From: Crocinitomicaceae bacterium
GTDB taxonomy: Bacteria > Bacteroidota > Bacteroidia > Flavobacteriales_D > Crocinitomicaceae
DNA length: 5,349 bases
Reading direction: 5' to 3'
Assembly: GCA_013215515.1 (NCBI GenBank)
Contig: JABSPC010000219.1
Location: 1-5,349 of the forward strand
Position numbers and translations under genes: made by a program. Positions 1-5,349 of this stretch are shown here, in pieces (the first letter of the stretch is position 1; each line of letters begins with the position of its first letter). The notes beneath the pieces were generated by a model. It saw nothing but the letters and a program-made list of their open reading frames with translations, was not told the DNA's origin and searched no databases.

Positions 1-1
1 C

Positions 2-127
2 TTTTCTGTAATCAATAAAATTGCTCTAACAATGTTGAAAAAGGATACTTTAAAAGCATCTATTATGACAAAACGATTGAATGCAGGCTGGAATGAAGCA
101 TATTTGAAAAAAATACTAGGATTTTAA
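2..127 (+). CDS. ISAs1-family transposase, C-terminal fragment (cut by window edge)
   Basis: An open frame enters from the left edge and ends at TAA (125-127), giving 41 residues. It contains SVINKIALTMLKKDT, then a basic stretch with KRLNAGW and the end YLKKILGF. This resembles the C-terminus of ISAs1-family (H-repeat-associated) DDE transposases, which typically end with an 'IALNLLK...KxKRLKAGWDxDYLLKIL'-like pattern. The enzyme catalyses cut-and-paste or related movement of its own element. The catalytic domain is not in the window, so activity cannot be judged. The stop codon lies within the terminal inverted repeat, as in compact IS elements. The ATG at 65 is an internal methionine, not a start. 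The family call is from motif memory. Confidence 0.8.
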   Translation, partial: FSVINKIALTMLKKDTLKASIMTKRLNAGWNEAYLKKILGF

Positions 128-485
128 TGCGTCTGCCCTGGTAAATAACAGCAATATGTCCTGTAAGATCATTTCCGTTAAGTACACTGTTCGTCAAAGG
201 ACCAAAACAAGCTTCTTGAGAAACCGGGTTTCCTTGAAGGTTTAACCCCGGTGTTCCGTCTTCAGCAAAAACCAAAGTATCCTGAACATAAGTACCAGGA
301 ACGTTAAAGTCCATTTGAAGATCCCAAGATCCATCTCCAACCTGACCTGGCCAGAATTCATGCGTTTGATTGCTGTATTCGTAGTTTCCTTGCACTGCTG
401 CAGGGCTTACTCCGGTTACAACGACTTGTGCTTGCGACGCAAAAGCAGACGCGACTACAGTCAATGATAATAGAAATTTTTTCAT
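63..485 (-). pseudogene. PA-domain secreted protein, truncated by IS insertion (chimeric 140-residue ORF)
   Basis: Start is ATG at 485, behind an A-rich leader with no Shine-Dalgarno. Residues 1-19 form a signal peptide (MKKF, hydrophobic core, cleavage near SQA-Q). Residues 20-115 align along their length with the 605-residue protein at 3273-5090: shared blocks include GVSPAA, QGNY, WPG, QGNPVSQE and DLTG-IAV-Y. This is the start of a PA domain. Codon 115 (141-143) is the last native codon; residues 116-140 are the antisense reading of the IS inverted repeat and transposase 3' end, finishing at TAA (63-65). The rest of the PA domain, any C-terminal region and the T9SS sorting domain are absent, so a product would at best reach the periplasm and probably would not fold. 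The signal peptide and start are intact, so transcription and translation may continue. The missing 3' portion may lie beyond the IS, outside the window. Confidence 0.85.
122..140 (+). repeat. Right terminal inverted repeat (IRR) of the left IS
   Basis: Read inward on the minus strand the sequence is CAGGGCAGACGCATTAAAA. It matches 18 of 19 positions of the left inverted repeat at 5160-5178 (CAGGGCAAACGCATTAAAA). The two lie in the opposite sense expected for the right and left ends of elements inserted in the same orientation. The repeat contains the transposase stop codon. Its outer edge coincides exactly with the break in homology of the disrupted gene, which fixes the IS boundary at 140/141. 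Confidence 0.88.
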
Positions 486-506
486 AAATTCTTTTTTTAA
501 GAATTG

Positions 507-514
507 CTAAGTTA
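507..514 (-). promoter_or_regulatory. Possible -7 promoter element of the truncated PA gene
   Basis: On the minus strand the bases read TAACTTAG, one mismatch from the Bacteroidota -7 consensus TAnnTTTG, 21 bp before the ATG at 485. No clear TTTG/TTG -33 element is seen at the usual spacing. Placement in the 105-bp gap between this start and the upstream gene's terminator suits a promoter, but the match is weak and could be chance. Confidence 0.2.
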
Positions 515-590
515 CAACTTAATGCGTTGAAAGATCGATAAAGGTTGGGGGTCTGGGTAATTGAATATTGATGCGGACCAATTTTGAAAC

Positions 591-624
591 AAAAAAACCC
601 GTCTCGGTTAAATCGAGACGGGTT
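591..624 (-). terminator. Rho-independent terminator of the beta-propeller protein gene
   Basis: A perfect 11-bp stem, AACCCGTCTCG (596-606) with CGAGACGGGTT (614-624), encloses a 7-nt loop. In the minus direction the stem is followed by an uninterrupted run of seven T (complement of 591-597). It starts 23 bp past the stop codon of the gene ending at 647 and lies before the start at 485, so it separates the two transcription units. The plus direction lacks a T-run, so it should act on the minus strand only. Confidence 0.93.
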
Positions 625-646
625 CAATTAATACGTTTAATATAAA

Positions 647-3031
647 TTACATTTTCACCACACGTCTTGTAGTTAAAATGCTATCATCACCGTAAACGCG
701 GATTAGATACATTCCTTTTGCGTAATTATTATTCAATTGGATTTTGTCTGCGGCTATAAAGTATCTAGAATCAATCAGTTTCCCAGAGCTTAGATCAATA
801 ACATCAACATGCACTGATTCAAACACTTGGTCTAAAACAATATTGATTTCGTTTGCAAATGGCACAGGATAAATGTTAACCAGTTCGTCATTCGTGATTT
901 CAAGAATTCCAATATTTGGGTTAGTTGAAGTTGTGTCGTCCCAAACATAGAAATCGTCAAACCCTCCTTCAGAAAGGTGACCTTGGCCAATGTCCATTGC
1001 GCGAATTTTCATTTGCATGATTGCTGTAGCAGGAAGGTAGTCTGTAACACGGAACTCACGGTATGCCCAAGAACTCAAATCAGGGCTGTTGATATCTGCA
1101 AAATCCCGACGAACAGTTTGTGTTCCATTTGTAATATCAACAACTAAAGAATCATTTGGTGTTGAGCCTTGACCTCCTGCATTGAAGAACCAACGTTCAA
1201 AAGAAAGGTAAGGATCGGCGTATGTGGATAAATCAAAGGTTGGTGAAGTAAGAATAGTTGTTCCGTCATCAATATCGTCACTTCCTGCGGAACCGCCACC
1301 ATTTCCAGTAATGTAAGCCATTTCTCCACAATCATCAGAATCATCTTCTGGGTTTGACCAATCGCCTTGATAAGAAGTTCCACTTGGCTCATCACGCTCC
1401 CAGTCTCCTGAATCAGGGTTTCCAGAAACAGACCAACCTAGATCCAATTCAAAAATATCAGTGTATCCCGTTTGCATTTCATATACATATGGCCCACCAC
1501 TGATTGTGTAGCTTTCATTTGTAAGACATAGTCCATGGTATCCCCATAATCCCATAGAAACAGAATAAGGTCCTTCCAAAAAGCTCAAGACATCAAAAAC
1601 GCCGAGCCCATTCGTTGTAACAGTAGTCGAAAACTGTGAATTGCTAATCACAACTTGCACATTTGGAATCGGACTTCCGTTTTCATCTTGAACTTCTCCT
1701 TGAAGTGTAAAAGTAATGAGTGATATTAACGCAACATCAAGGATAGTTGTATTTCCATTCGTTAAAACAACATTTGAGATTGTTTGAGAAACGTATCCTA
1801 ATTTTGAGAAAGTAACGTCGAACGTTCCGCCGGTTGCAACACCCGAAGCATAATCACCTGACGCGTCAGAGTTATCTAATATAGAAGTTGCAACAATTTC
1901 TATTTGAGCATTATCAATTGGGTTTGTTGTTGCAAAATCAGTTACATTTCCTTCGAGGTAAGCACCGGGAGAATAATTAGAACCAAGGATGAAAAGACCA
2001 TTCTCGATGTCACTTACAATAATGTTTCCTGAAGGCAAATACGGGTAAACACCCCAATCACCATTAAAACCATCTCCCGATAAAGGAGAAGTATCATAAC
2101 TTCCAACTTGGATTAAATTAGCTGGGTTGGTTGCGTCAGTAATCACGACACCATCTCTGTAATATGAAGTAACGAGGTAATCGCCTACGACAAATGTGTT
2201 GTGAGGAATCACATTATCTCCAGGGCTAGATTGAACTCTATCGCGCTCGACAATATTTGCAATATTACTTACATCATATGACGCTACATAAGCATCAGAA
2301 ACTTCGTCGGTTGTATACAATGTATTACCATCGTCAGAAAGCCAAACGTTGTGGCTAAATGTAGTTGGAGTAAGATGAGTTGCCATCGTTACGCAATTCA
2401 TCGGGTCAGTAACATCAACAACTACGAAGAAGCCATCATTAATAGCACCGCCCCAAAGAGTATCTCCTCTCACATATAAATCGTGCAGATAGAAATCGTC
2501 GTAAACACCTAACTCAACAGGAGCTAATGGTGTAGTTGAAACATCTAAAATTATAGTGGCAGTATTATTATAATCTGATCCGCAAATATACGCGTGACCA
2601 TTTTCATCCATAAAGATGTTGTGTGCAGTTTCAAACTGATACGATGAACCTGTATAATAAGTAACATCTGCACCAGTAAGAGGCCCAGGAAGGTTACTTA
2701 AATCAATAATTTTGAGACCACCACCACTTTCATTGGTGATATAAGCGGTTGTTCCCCAAACCTTCATATCACGCCAAATGGTTTGATCACCAGCGGTGTA
2801 AAGTACTTCGACGGGGTTAGCAGGGTCCGTAACATCAACAATTGATGTTCCTGTTTCGTTTCCTACAATGGCATATTCGTTACCTAGACCGTCAACATAG
2901 CCCCAAATATCACTACAATCGCCACGATTGCCTGCGTATTGGTGTTGACCTAGAAGGTTTAAATCAAATTGAGAGTGAGCTGTGGTCGATATTAATAATA
3001 CCGCGAACAACTGGAGAGAGAGTTTTAGCAT
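647..3031 (-). CDS. Secreted choice-of-anchor-B/LVIVD-type beta-propeller protein with CarboxypepD-reg-like repeats and T9SS sorting domain
   Basis: 794 residues from ATG at 3031. A TTG 12 codons upstream (3067) keeps the frame open, but the ATG puts the signal peptide (residues 1-20, cleavage near AHS-Q) at the N-terminus. Residues 21-350 form a repeated beta-propeller-like region: six IVDVTDPANP-type strands (about 64, 108, 162, 205, 252, 297) alternate with His motifs AHNIF (136), LHDLY (182), SHNVW (226) and PHNTF (276). This pattern is that of the choice-of-anchor-B family. Residues 357-437 and 441-505 look like two carboxypeptidase-regulatory-like beta-sandwiches. Residues 523-698 resemble the jelly-roll (MAM/choice-of-anchor-J-like) module found in Bacteroidota exported peptidases (GDWERDEPSGT, PEDDSDD, ITGNGGGSAG, ILTSPTFDLS, GGFDDFYVW). 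Residues 716-794 are a T9SS type A sorting domain (IYPVPFANE, then KGMYLIRV and VVKM). No catalytic motif is visible. A role in binding or cell-surface attachment is inferred. It is monocistronic, closed by the terminator at 591-624. Confidence 0.88.
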   Translation of the reverse strand: MLKLSLQLFAVLLISTTAHSQFDLNLLGQHQYAGNRGDCSDIWGYVDGLGNEYAIVGNETGTSIVDVTDPANPVEVLYTAGDQTIWRDMKVWGTTAYITNESGGGLKIIDLSNLPGPLTGADVTYYTGSSYQFETAHNIFMDENGHAYICGSDYNNTATIILDVSTTPLAPVELGVYDDFYLHDLYVRGDTLWGGAINDGFFVVVDVTDPMNCVTMATHLTPTTFSHNVWLSDDGNTLYTTDEVSDAYVASYDVSNIANIVERDRVQSSPGDNVIPHNTFVVGDYLVTSYYRDGVVITDATNPANLIQVGSYDTSPLSGDGFNGDWGVYPYLPSGNIIVSDIENGLFILGSNYSPGAYLEGNVTDFATTNPIDNAQIEIVATSILDNSDASGDYASGVATGGTFDVTFSKLGYVSQTISNVVLTNGNTTILDVALISLITFTLQGEVQDENGSPIPNVQVVISNSQFSTTVTTNGLGVFDVLSFLEGPYSVSMGLWGYHGLCLTNESYTISGGPYVYEMQTGYTDIFELDLGWSVSGNPDSGDWERDEPSGTSYQGDWSNPEDDSDDCGEMAYITGNGGGSAGSDDIDDGTTILTSPTFDLSTYADPYLSFERWFFNAGGQGSTPNDSLVVDITNGTQTVRRDFADINSPDLSSWAYREFRVTDYLPATAIMQMKIRAMDIGQGHLSEGGFDDFYVWDDTTSTNPNIGILEITNDELVNIYPVPFANEINIVLDQVFESVHVDVIDLSSGKLIDSRYFIAADKIQLNNNYAKGMYLIRVYGDDSILTTRRVVKM

Positions 3032-3182
3032 TTTGTATAGTTTAGTTTTAGCACCCACAAAGTACAACTTTTAAAGCGGTAAAACGAATTATAGCTGTAC
3101 AGCACTGACTATTAAGAGCTTAATTCTATACAATATTGGTAGGTTAATCACTTCCCAAGATACGCCCAACTGCTATAAATGC

Positions 3183-3228
3183 GAAAAGGTTAGACAATCT
3201 CGAGAGCTATCGGGAGTCTAACCTTTTC
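3183..3228 (-). terminator. Large hairpin terminator after the 605-residue PA gene, probably bidirectional
   Basis: A perfect 13-bp stem, GAAAAGGTTAGAC (3183-3195) with GTCTAACCTTTTC (3216-3228), flanks a 20-base centre that can form a second short stem (TCTCGA with TCGGGA, one non-Watson-Crick pair). Each arm carries four A or four T near its outer end, so either strand would make a hairpin finishing in U residues, a common form of bidirectional terminator. It lies about 45 bp after the stop at 3273. No long T-run follows outside the stem, so efficiency is uncertain. Confidence 0.7.
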
Positions 3229-3237
3229 AAATATATT

Positions 3238-3257
3238 AAACTGGATTTAACCAGTTT
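3238..3257 (-). terminator. Small hairpin just after the PA gene stop
   Basis: Arms AAACTGG (3238-3244) and CCAGTTT (3251-3257) pair perfectly over 7 bp with a 6-nt loop, 15 bp past the stop codon at 3273-3275. The minus-strand continuation is AT-rich but has no pure T-run. It may be a weak first terminator or a 3'-end stabilising structure working with the larger hairpin at 3183-3228. Confidence 0.4.
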
Positions 3258-3272
3258 GAAGTCTTTAACGAA

Positions 3273-5090
3273 TTACTTCTTAACTACGTTAATTTTTGAA
3301 GTTTGTCCATTCTCAAGAGTAATGTTGAAGATATAAACCCCAGACTCCAAAGATGACATATCAACTTTCGCAGCTCCGTTAACTAAAGTAATAGAGTTAC
3401 TCATTGCAACTTTACCGGTGATATCAACTACATCTAAAGTAGCATCTCCGTTAGCATCAATTGAAACAGTAACTACATCGTTAGCTGGGTTAGGGAATAC
3501 TCTTCCTTCTAAAGAAGCGATTTCACCTAGACCCCAGAATGCTGCGTCATATACACTCAAGGCCATTGAAGAAGCAGAAGAACCAGCCCATCCTGCAGCG
3601 TACCATTGTCCATCTACGTGAATAGGCGAAACTGGCTGACGAATAATACCTTCGTTTCCATCATAACTAATTCCGCTATCGTAACCGAAAGAGATCGTTG
3701 CTGACTCAAACGTTTGAAGACAGAACAAATATCTTTGGTTATCAACGAATTGGAAAGGAGTTGTAAATGCAACGTATGCAACATCATTAACATCGTCATT
3801 GGAAGCTGGGTAGTGCGTGCCGAAAGTTACTAAGTTCAAGTTTTGGAATGCATCGTTTGTTGCAGGGTCGAATTGGTAATTAACATCATCAAGATCAACC
3901 CAATCATCATCCCATTGGTAAGCATTAGCGAAAATTTCAGCTCCTGCTAAATCGTTTACCGAAGTGTCAGTGTGAGGGATGAAGTACATACCATCAACAG
4001 CTAAAGCCCCTGCGTTAGCATCTTGGAACACCATGCAAGACTGGTATTCAGTAGTTGAGTTACTTGGGTATGAATTCGCAATTGGCATATCTCCTCCGTC
4101 AAGCGTTGACAAAGAAACACGATCGGATTGAATTTTGAAATCAGAAGTATAAAGGTTATCAAAACCAGAATCATCAGCTGTACCAGCTAATGTAATCTCA
4201 TATGTCAAAGTGTAATCACCATCAGCATAATTTCCAATTCCTAATTGCCATGCAATAAATTCATCCGTATTTCCAGGGAAAACAGAAAGAGTATCTCCAG
4301 AAAGGATAGGCAATGGGCCAATAGTTTGATCATAAACGTTTCCACCAGGACCGTCAATTTTAGCATTAATGGATACGTCAGTTTGGTCAGCTGTTCCAAA
4401 GTTGTAAACTTGAATGCCAGGAGTGAAACCATCATAAATAAGGTTGTTAGCCCCACCGAAAGGAGAAACTAAGAACTCACCTTTAACAGCACCAACATCA
4501 TTTGTAAAGGCTCCTAATTTGTTACCAATGAACATTTCAACAGGTCCATTTAGCATTTCAGCGATTAAAGCTGCTCCATCGTTAATATCAAGGAATACTG
4601 CAGGGATATGACAATCAGGTCCAAGAGGTCCATTAAGAGGATCTGTGTTACCCAACATACCTAAAACTCCTGCTTCTCTGTTTACAACAATTACACCGAT
4701 AGCTCCTGCTTGTTCAGCATAGTATACTTTTGAAGAGAACCAACATGTATTTCTGTATACAACAGCAATCTTTCCGGTAAGGTCATTGTTAAGAGTATTA
4801 CACCCTTCTTGTGATACTGGGTTTCCTTGTGGGTTCCAGCCTGGTTCTCCATCTTCAACAAGCTTAAGCTCTGCTTGAATATGGTCTCCAGCGTTGTTAA
4901 AATCAAGACCTCCGGTCCAAGTTCCCCAAGTACCATCGTCTGTTTCACCTGGCCATTGTCCACAAGAACCTTGGTTCCCATAGTCGTAGTTCCCTTGAAT
5001 TGCTGCAGGAGAAACCCCAGCACACACAACTTGTGAATAAGCTGCACCGCAAGTAGCAAGGGTTAAAATTGTAAGTAGAAATTTTTTCAT
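3273..5090 (-). CDS. Secreted PA-domain protein with T9SS type A sorting domain
   Basis: 605 residues from ATG at 5090. Residues 1-19 are a signal peptide (MKKFLLTILTLA, cleavage near AYS-Q). A PA domain spans about 97-182: EGC97, DLTGKIAVVYRNTC116, EQAGAIGVIVVN and HIPAVFLDINDGAALI match the family pattern of a Cys pair, a central hydrophobic strand, the AGA-x-(G/A)-VIVVN helix-strand and the IPA-x-F strand. Residues 205-320 look like an Ig-like beta domain (GIQVYNFGTADQTDVSINAKI). Residues 325-520 are beta-rich, Asp-rich and not recognised. Residues 528-605 are the sorting domain (RVFPNPANDVVTVSI, VVDITGK, ESGVYIFNI, KINVVKK), which directs export through T9SS across the outer membrane. PA domains usually accompany peptidases, but no HExxH, Ser-protease or other catalytic motif is visible, so a non-enzymatic ligand-binding or structural role is inferred. 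The broken gene at 63-485 is a paralogue. The gene has its own promoter region and 3' hairpins. Confidence 0.88.
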   Translation of the reverse strand: MKKFLLTILTLATCGAAYSQVVCAGVSPAAIQGNYDYGNQGSCGQWPGETDDGTWGTWTGGLDFNNAGDHIQAELKLVEDGEPGWNPQGNPVSQEGCNTLNNDLTGKIAVVYRNTCWFSSKVYYAEQAGAIGVIVVNREAGVLGMLGNTDPLNGPLGPDCHIPAVFLDINDGAALIAEMLNGPVEMFIGNKLGAFTNDVGAVKGEFLVSPFGGANNLIYDGFTPGIQVYNFGTADQTDVSINAKIDGPGGNVYDQTIGPLPILSGDTLSVFPGNTDEFIAWQLGIGNYADGDYTLTYEITLAGTADDSGFDNLYTSDFKIQSDRVSLSTLDGGDMPIANSYPSNSTTEYQSCMVFQDANAGALAVDGMYFIPHTDTSVNDLAGAEIFANAYQWDDDWVDLDDVNYQFDPATNDAFQNLNLVTFGTHYPASNDDVNDVAYVAFTTPFQFVDNQRYLFCLQTFESATISFGYDSGISYDGNEGIIRQPVSPIHVDGQWYAAGWAGSSASSMALSVYDAAFWGLGEIASLEGRVFPNPANDVVTVSIDANGDATLDVVDITGKVAMSNSITLVNGAAKVDMSSLESGVYIFNITLENGQTSKINVVKK

Positions 5091-5109
5091 AGAATGTAGT
5101 TTTTCATGG

Positions 5110-5117
5110 CAAATGTA
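5110..5117 (-). promoter_or_regulatory. Bacteroidota-type -7 promoter element for the PA gene
   Basis: The minus strand reads TACATTTG, an exact match to the phylum's -7 consensus TAnnTTTG, 19 bp before the ATG at 5090. This implies a leader of only about a dozen bases. A clear -33 TTTG is not present; the closest is GTTAAC about 13-18 bp upstream. The IS inverted repeat begins at 5160, 42 bp beyond the motif, so the core promoter lies just outside the element. Confidence 0.45.
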
Positions 5118-5159
5118 CGGAAATAATATGTTAACGTGCTGTTATAGAACATGACTGGC

Positions 5160-5178
5160 CAGGGCAAACGCATTAAAA
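5160..5178 (+). repeat. Left terminal inverted repeat (IRL) of the right IS
   Basis: CAGGGCAAACGCATTAAAA on the + strand is the inverted partner of 122-140, with one mismatch (A versus G at position 8). It lies 102 bp before the transposase start at 5281. The flank just outside (5150-5159, CATGACTGGC) does not match the flank outside the other IS end (141-150, GTAAATAACA). The two ends are therefore not the target-duplicated sides of one insertion. Confidence 0.85.
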
Positions 5179-5204
5179 GTTGACGCGTAAATGTTGATAA
5201 CTAT

Positions 5205-5215
5205 TTGATAATCAA
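5205..5215. repeat. Palindrome TTGATAATCAA in the IS leader
   Basis: A perfect inverted repeat, TTGAT-A-ATCAA, lies 26 bp inside the IS end. Its 9-bp core TGATAATCA recurs in the second palindrome at 5257-5271. A sub-terminal binding site or a regulatory site is possible; nothing more can be said from the sequence. Confidence 0.4.
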
Positions 5216-5256
5216 TTAATTAAGAGTAGTTCAAGTGAGTAATAATTTGTATATTT

Positions 5257-5271
5257 ATCTGATAATCAGAT
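5257..5271. repeat. Palindrome ATCTGATAATCAGAT just before the transposase start
   Basis: Perfect 7-bp arms around a single A, ending 9 bp before the ATG at 5281, where a ribosome binding site or an operator would be. It shares the core TGATAATCA with the palindrome at 5205-5215, 54 bp away. As DNA it looks like an operator-type site. As RNA a one-base loop is too tight, so any hairpin would be shorter. Confidence 0.45.
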
Positions 5272-5280
5272 GTATAAGTT

Positions 5281-5349
5281 ATGAAAAACAAAAGTATTAT
5301 TGAGCTTCTTTCAAAAATGGAAGATCATAGAATTGAAAGAAAAAAGAGC
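5281..5349 (+). CDS. ISAs1-family transposase, N-terminal fragment (cut by window edge)
   Basis: 23 codons are visible from ATG at 5281. An in-frame TAA at 5275-5277 rules out a longer N-terminus. The segment SIIELLSKMEDHRIERKK matches the conserved beginning of ISAs1-family transposases, where an 'LLxxFxxIxDPRxxRxKxH' pattern precedes the N-terminal helical domain. Here His replaces the usual Pro in D-P-R. The catalytic DDE residues are beyond the window, so intactness is unknown. The start is 190 bp from, and divergent to, the PA gene start at 5090. No Shine-Dalgarno is seen, as usual in this phylum. Confidence 0.75.
   Translation, partial: MKNKSIIELLSKMEDHRIERKKS

Larger units (their letters stand above)
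1..140 (+). mobile_element. Right end of an ISAs1-family insertion sequence (partial)
   Basis: This segment holds the 3' end of a transposase reading frame and, overlapping its stop codon, a terminal inverted repeat that ends at base 140. The boundary is sharp: from 141 outward the sequence is the coding strand (minus) of a PA-domain gene that aligns with the intact paralogue at 3273-5090, and inside 140 the similarity stops at once. The left part of this element lies outside the window. Assignment to the ISAs1 family rests on the transposase C-terminus and on the CAGGGC... form of the outer end, judged from memory of the family. Confidence 0.85.
3032..3272. other. Intergenic region between the two exported-protein genes
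   Basis: This 241-bp gap contains the two hairpins downstream of the 605-residue gene (3183-3228 and 3238-3257) and about 150 bp upstream of the 794-residue gene that must hold its promoter. I find no clean TAnnTTTG there on the minus strand. The nearest is TACTTTG (complement of 3057-3063), which has one spacer base too few, and a TATAAT (complement of 3088-3093) has no matching -35. No small gene or RNA is supported. Confidence 0.6.
5160..5349 (+). mobile_element. Left end of an ISAs1-family insertion sequence (partial)
   Basis: The segment begins with a terminal inverted repeat (5160-5178), continues through a 102-bp AT-rich leader with two palindromes, and enters a transposase frame at 5281 that runs off the right edge. 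Its orientation (transposase on +) is the same as the IS fragment at 1-140, so the two are direct copies or relatives. The two fragments are different parts of the element, so their identity cannot be compared beyond the inverted repeats. Confidence 0.83.

Noticed and set aside
515..534. TTAATGCGT in the leader of the truncated gene, resembling the inside of the IS inverted repeat
   Set aside because: Only 9 bases match, with no CAGGGC end nearby and no boundary in surrounding sequence, so chance similarity is the simpler reading.
358..627. Minus-strand frame of 89 codons spanning the terminator and the upstream region of the truncated gene
   Set aside because: It runs through a strong terminator and overlaps the PA pseudogene out of frame. 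Its sequence is low in recognisable features.
1144..1395. Minus-strand 83-codon frame inside the propeller gene, and similar frames at 2842-3045, 3418-3621, 3614-3799, 4241-4472 and 4691-5059
   Set aside because: These are out-of-frame shadows of the two long genes. They lack domain, signal or repeat patterns, whereas the long frames contain recognisable modules from end to end.
3032..3067. N-terminal extension of the propeller gene to a TTG at 3067 (12 more residues)
   Set aside because: The extension would put charged residues (KTKLYK) ahead of a standard signal peptide. The ATG at 3031 gives a normal export signal with cleavage at AHS-Q.
3088..3093. TATAAT on the minus strand as a promoter for the propeller gene
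   Set aside because: There is no matching -35 hexamer at 16-18 bp, and the main Bacteroidota sigma factor does not use this consensus.
5034..5090. Lipoprotein signal at C14 of the PA protein (TLATC)
   Set aside because: The residue before Cys is Thr, not Gly, Ala or Ser, and a standard signal peptidase I site (AYS-Q) follows. The protein also has a T9SS sorting domain.
141..5159. The window as a circular molecule carrying one IS cut open at its middle
   Set aside because: The flanks next to the two IS ends (141-150 and 5150-5159) do not match, although the target duplication of a single insertion should make them identical over 8-10 bp.

Overview
The window looks like Bacteroidota DNA, most likely order Flavobacteriales. 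The coding sequences are AT-rich, the secreted proteins end in type IX secretion system (T9SS) type A sorting domains (found only in this phylum and close relatives), signal peptides are followed by Gln, start codons lack Shine-Dalgarno sequences, and one upstream region carries the phylum's TAnnTTTG -7 promoter motif. I cannot name the genus from sequence alone.

Layout, left to right. Bases 1-140 are the right end of an insertion sequence of the ISAs1 family: the last 41 codons of its transposase on the + strand and a 19-bp terminal inverted repeat (122-140). The IS end lies inside a minus-strand gene (start at 485) whose product begins with a signal peptide and part of a PA (protease-associated) domain. 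Native sequence stops exactly at codon 115, and the frame runs 25 more codons into IS DNA. A strong minus-strand terminator (591-624) follows the next gene, a 794-residue secreted protein (647-3031) with a choice-of-anchor-B/LVIVD-type beta-propeller, two carboxypeptidase-regulatory-like modules, a jelly-roll-like module and a T9SS sorting domain. A 241-bp gap with two 3' hairpins leads to the intact 605-residue PA-domain protein (3273-5090), a paralogue of the broken gene. At 5160 a second ISAs1-type end begins: a left inverted repeat matching the other in 18 of 19 positions, a 102-bp leader with two palindromes, and the first 23 codons of a transposase on the + strand.

Thus about 5.0 kb (141-5159) sits between two similar IS ends in direct orientation, with the three minus-strand exported-protein genes between them. 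The two complete genes encode outer-surface or secreted proteins with binding-type folds and no recognisable catalytic motif, so adhesion, scaffold or ligand-binding roles are more plausible than a metabolic pathway. Each seems to have its own transcription unit. I see no defence system, CRISPR array, tRNA or rRNA. The notable biology is IS-mediated gene disruption next to a surviving paralogue, and the direct-repeat IS bracket.
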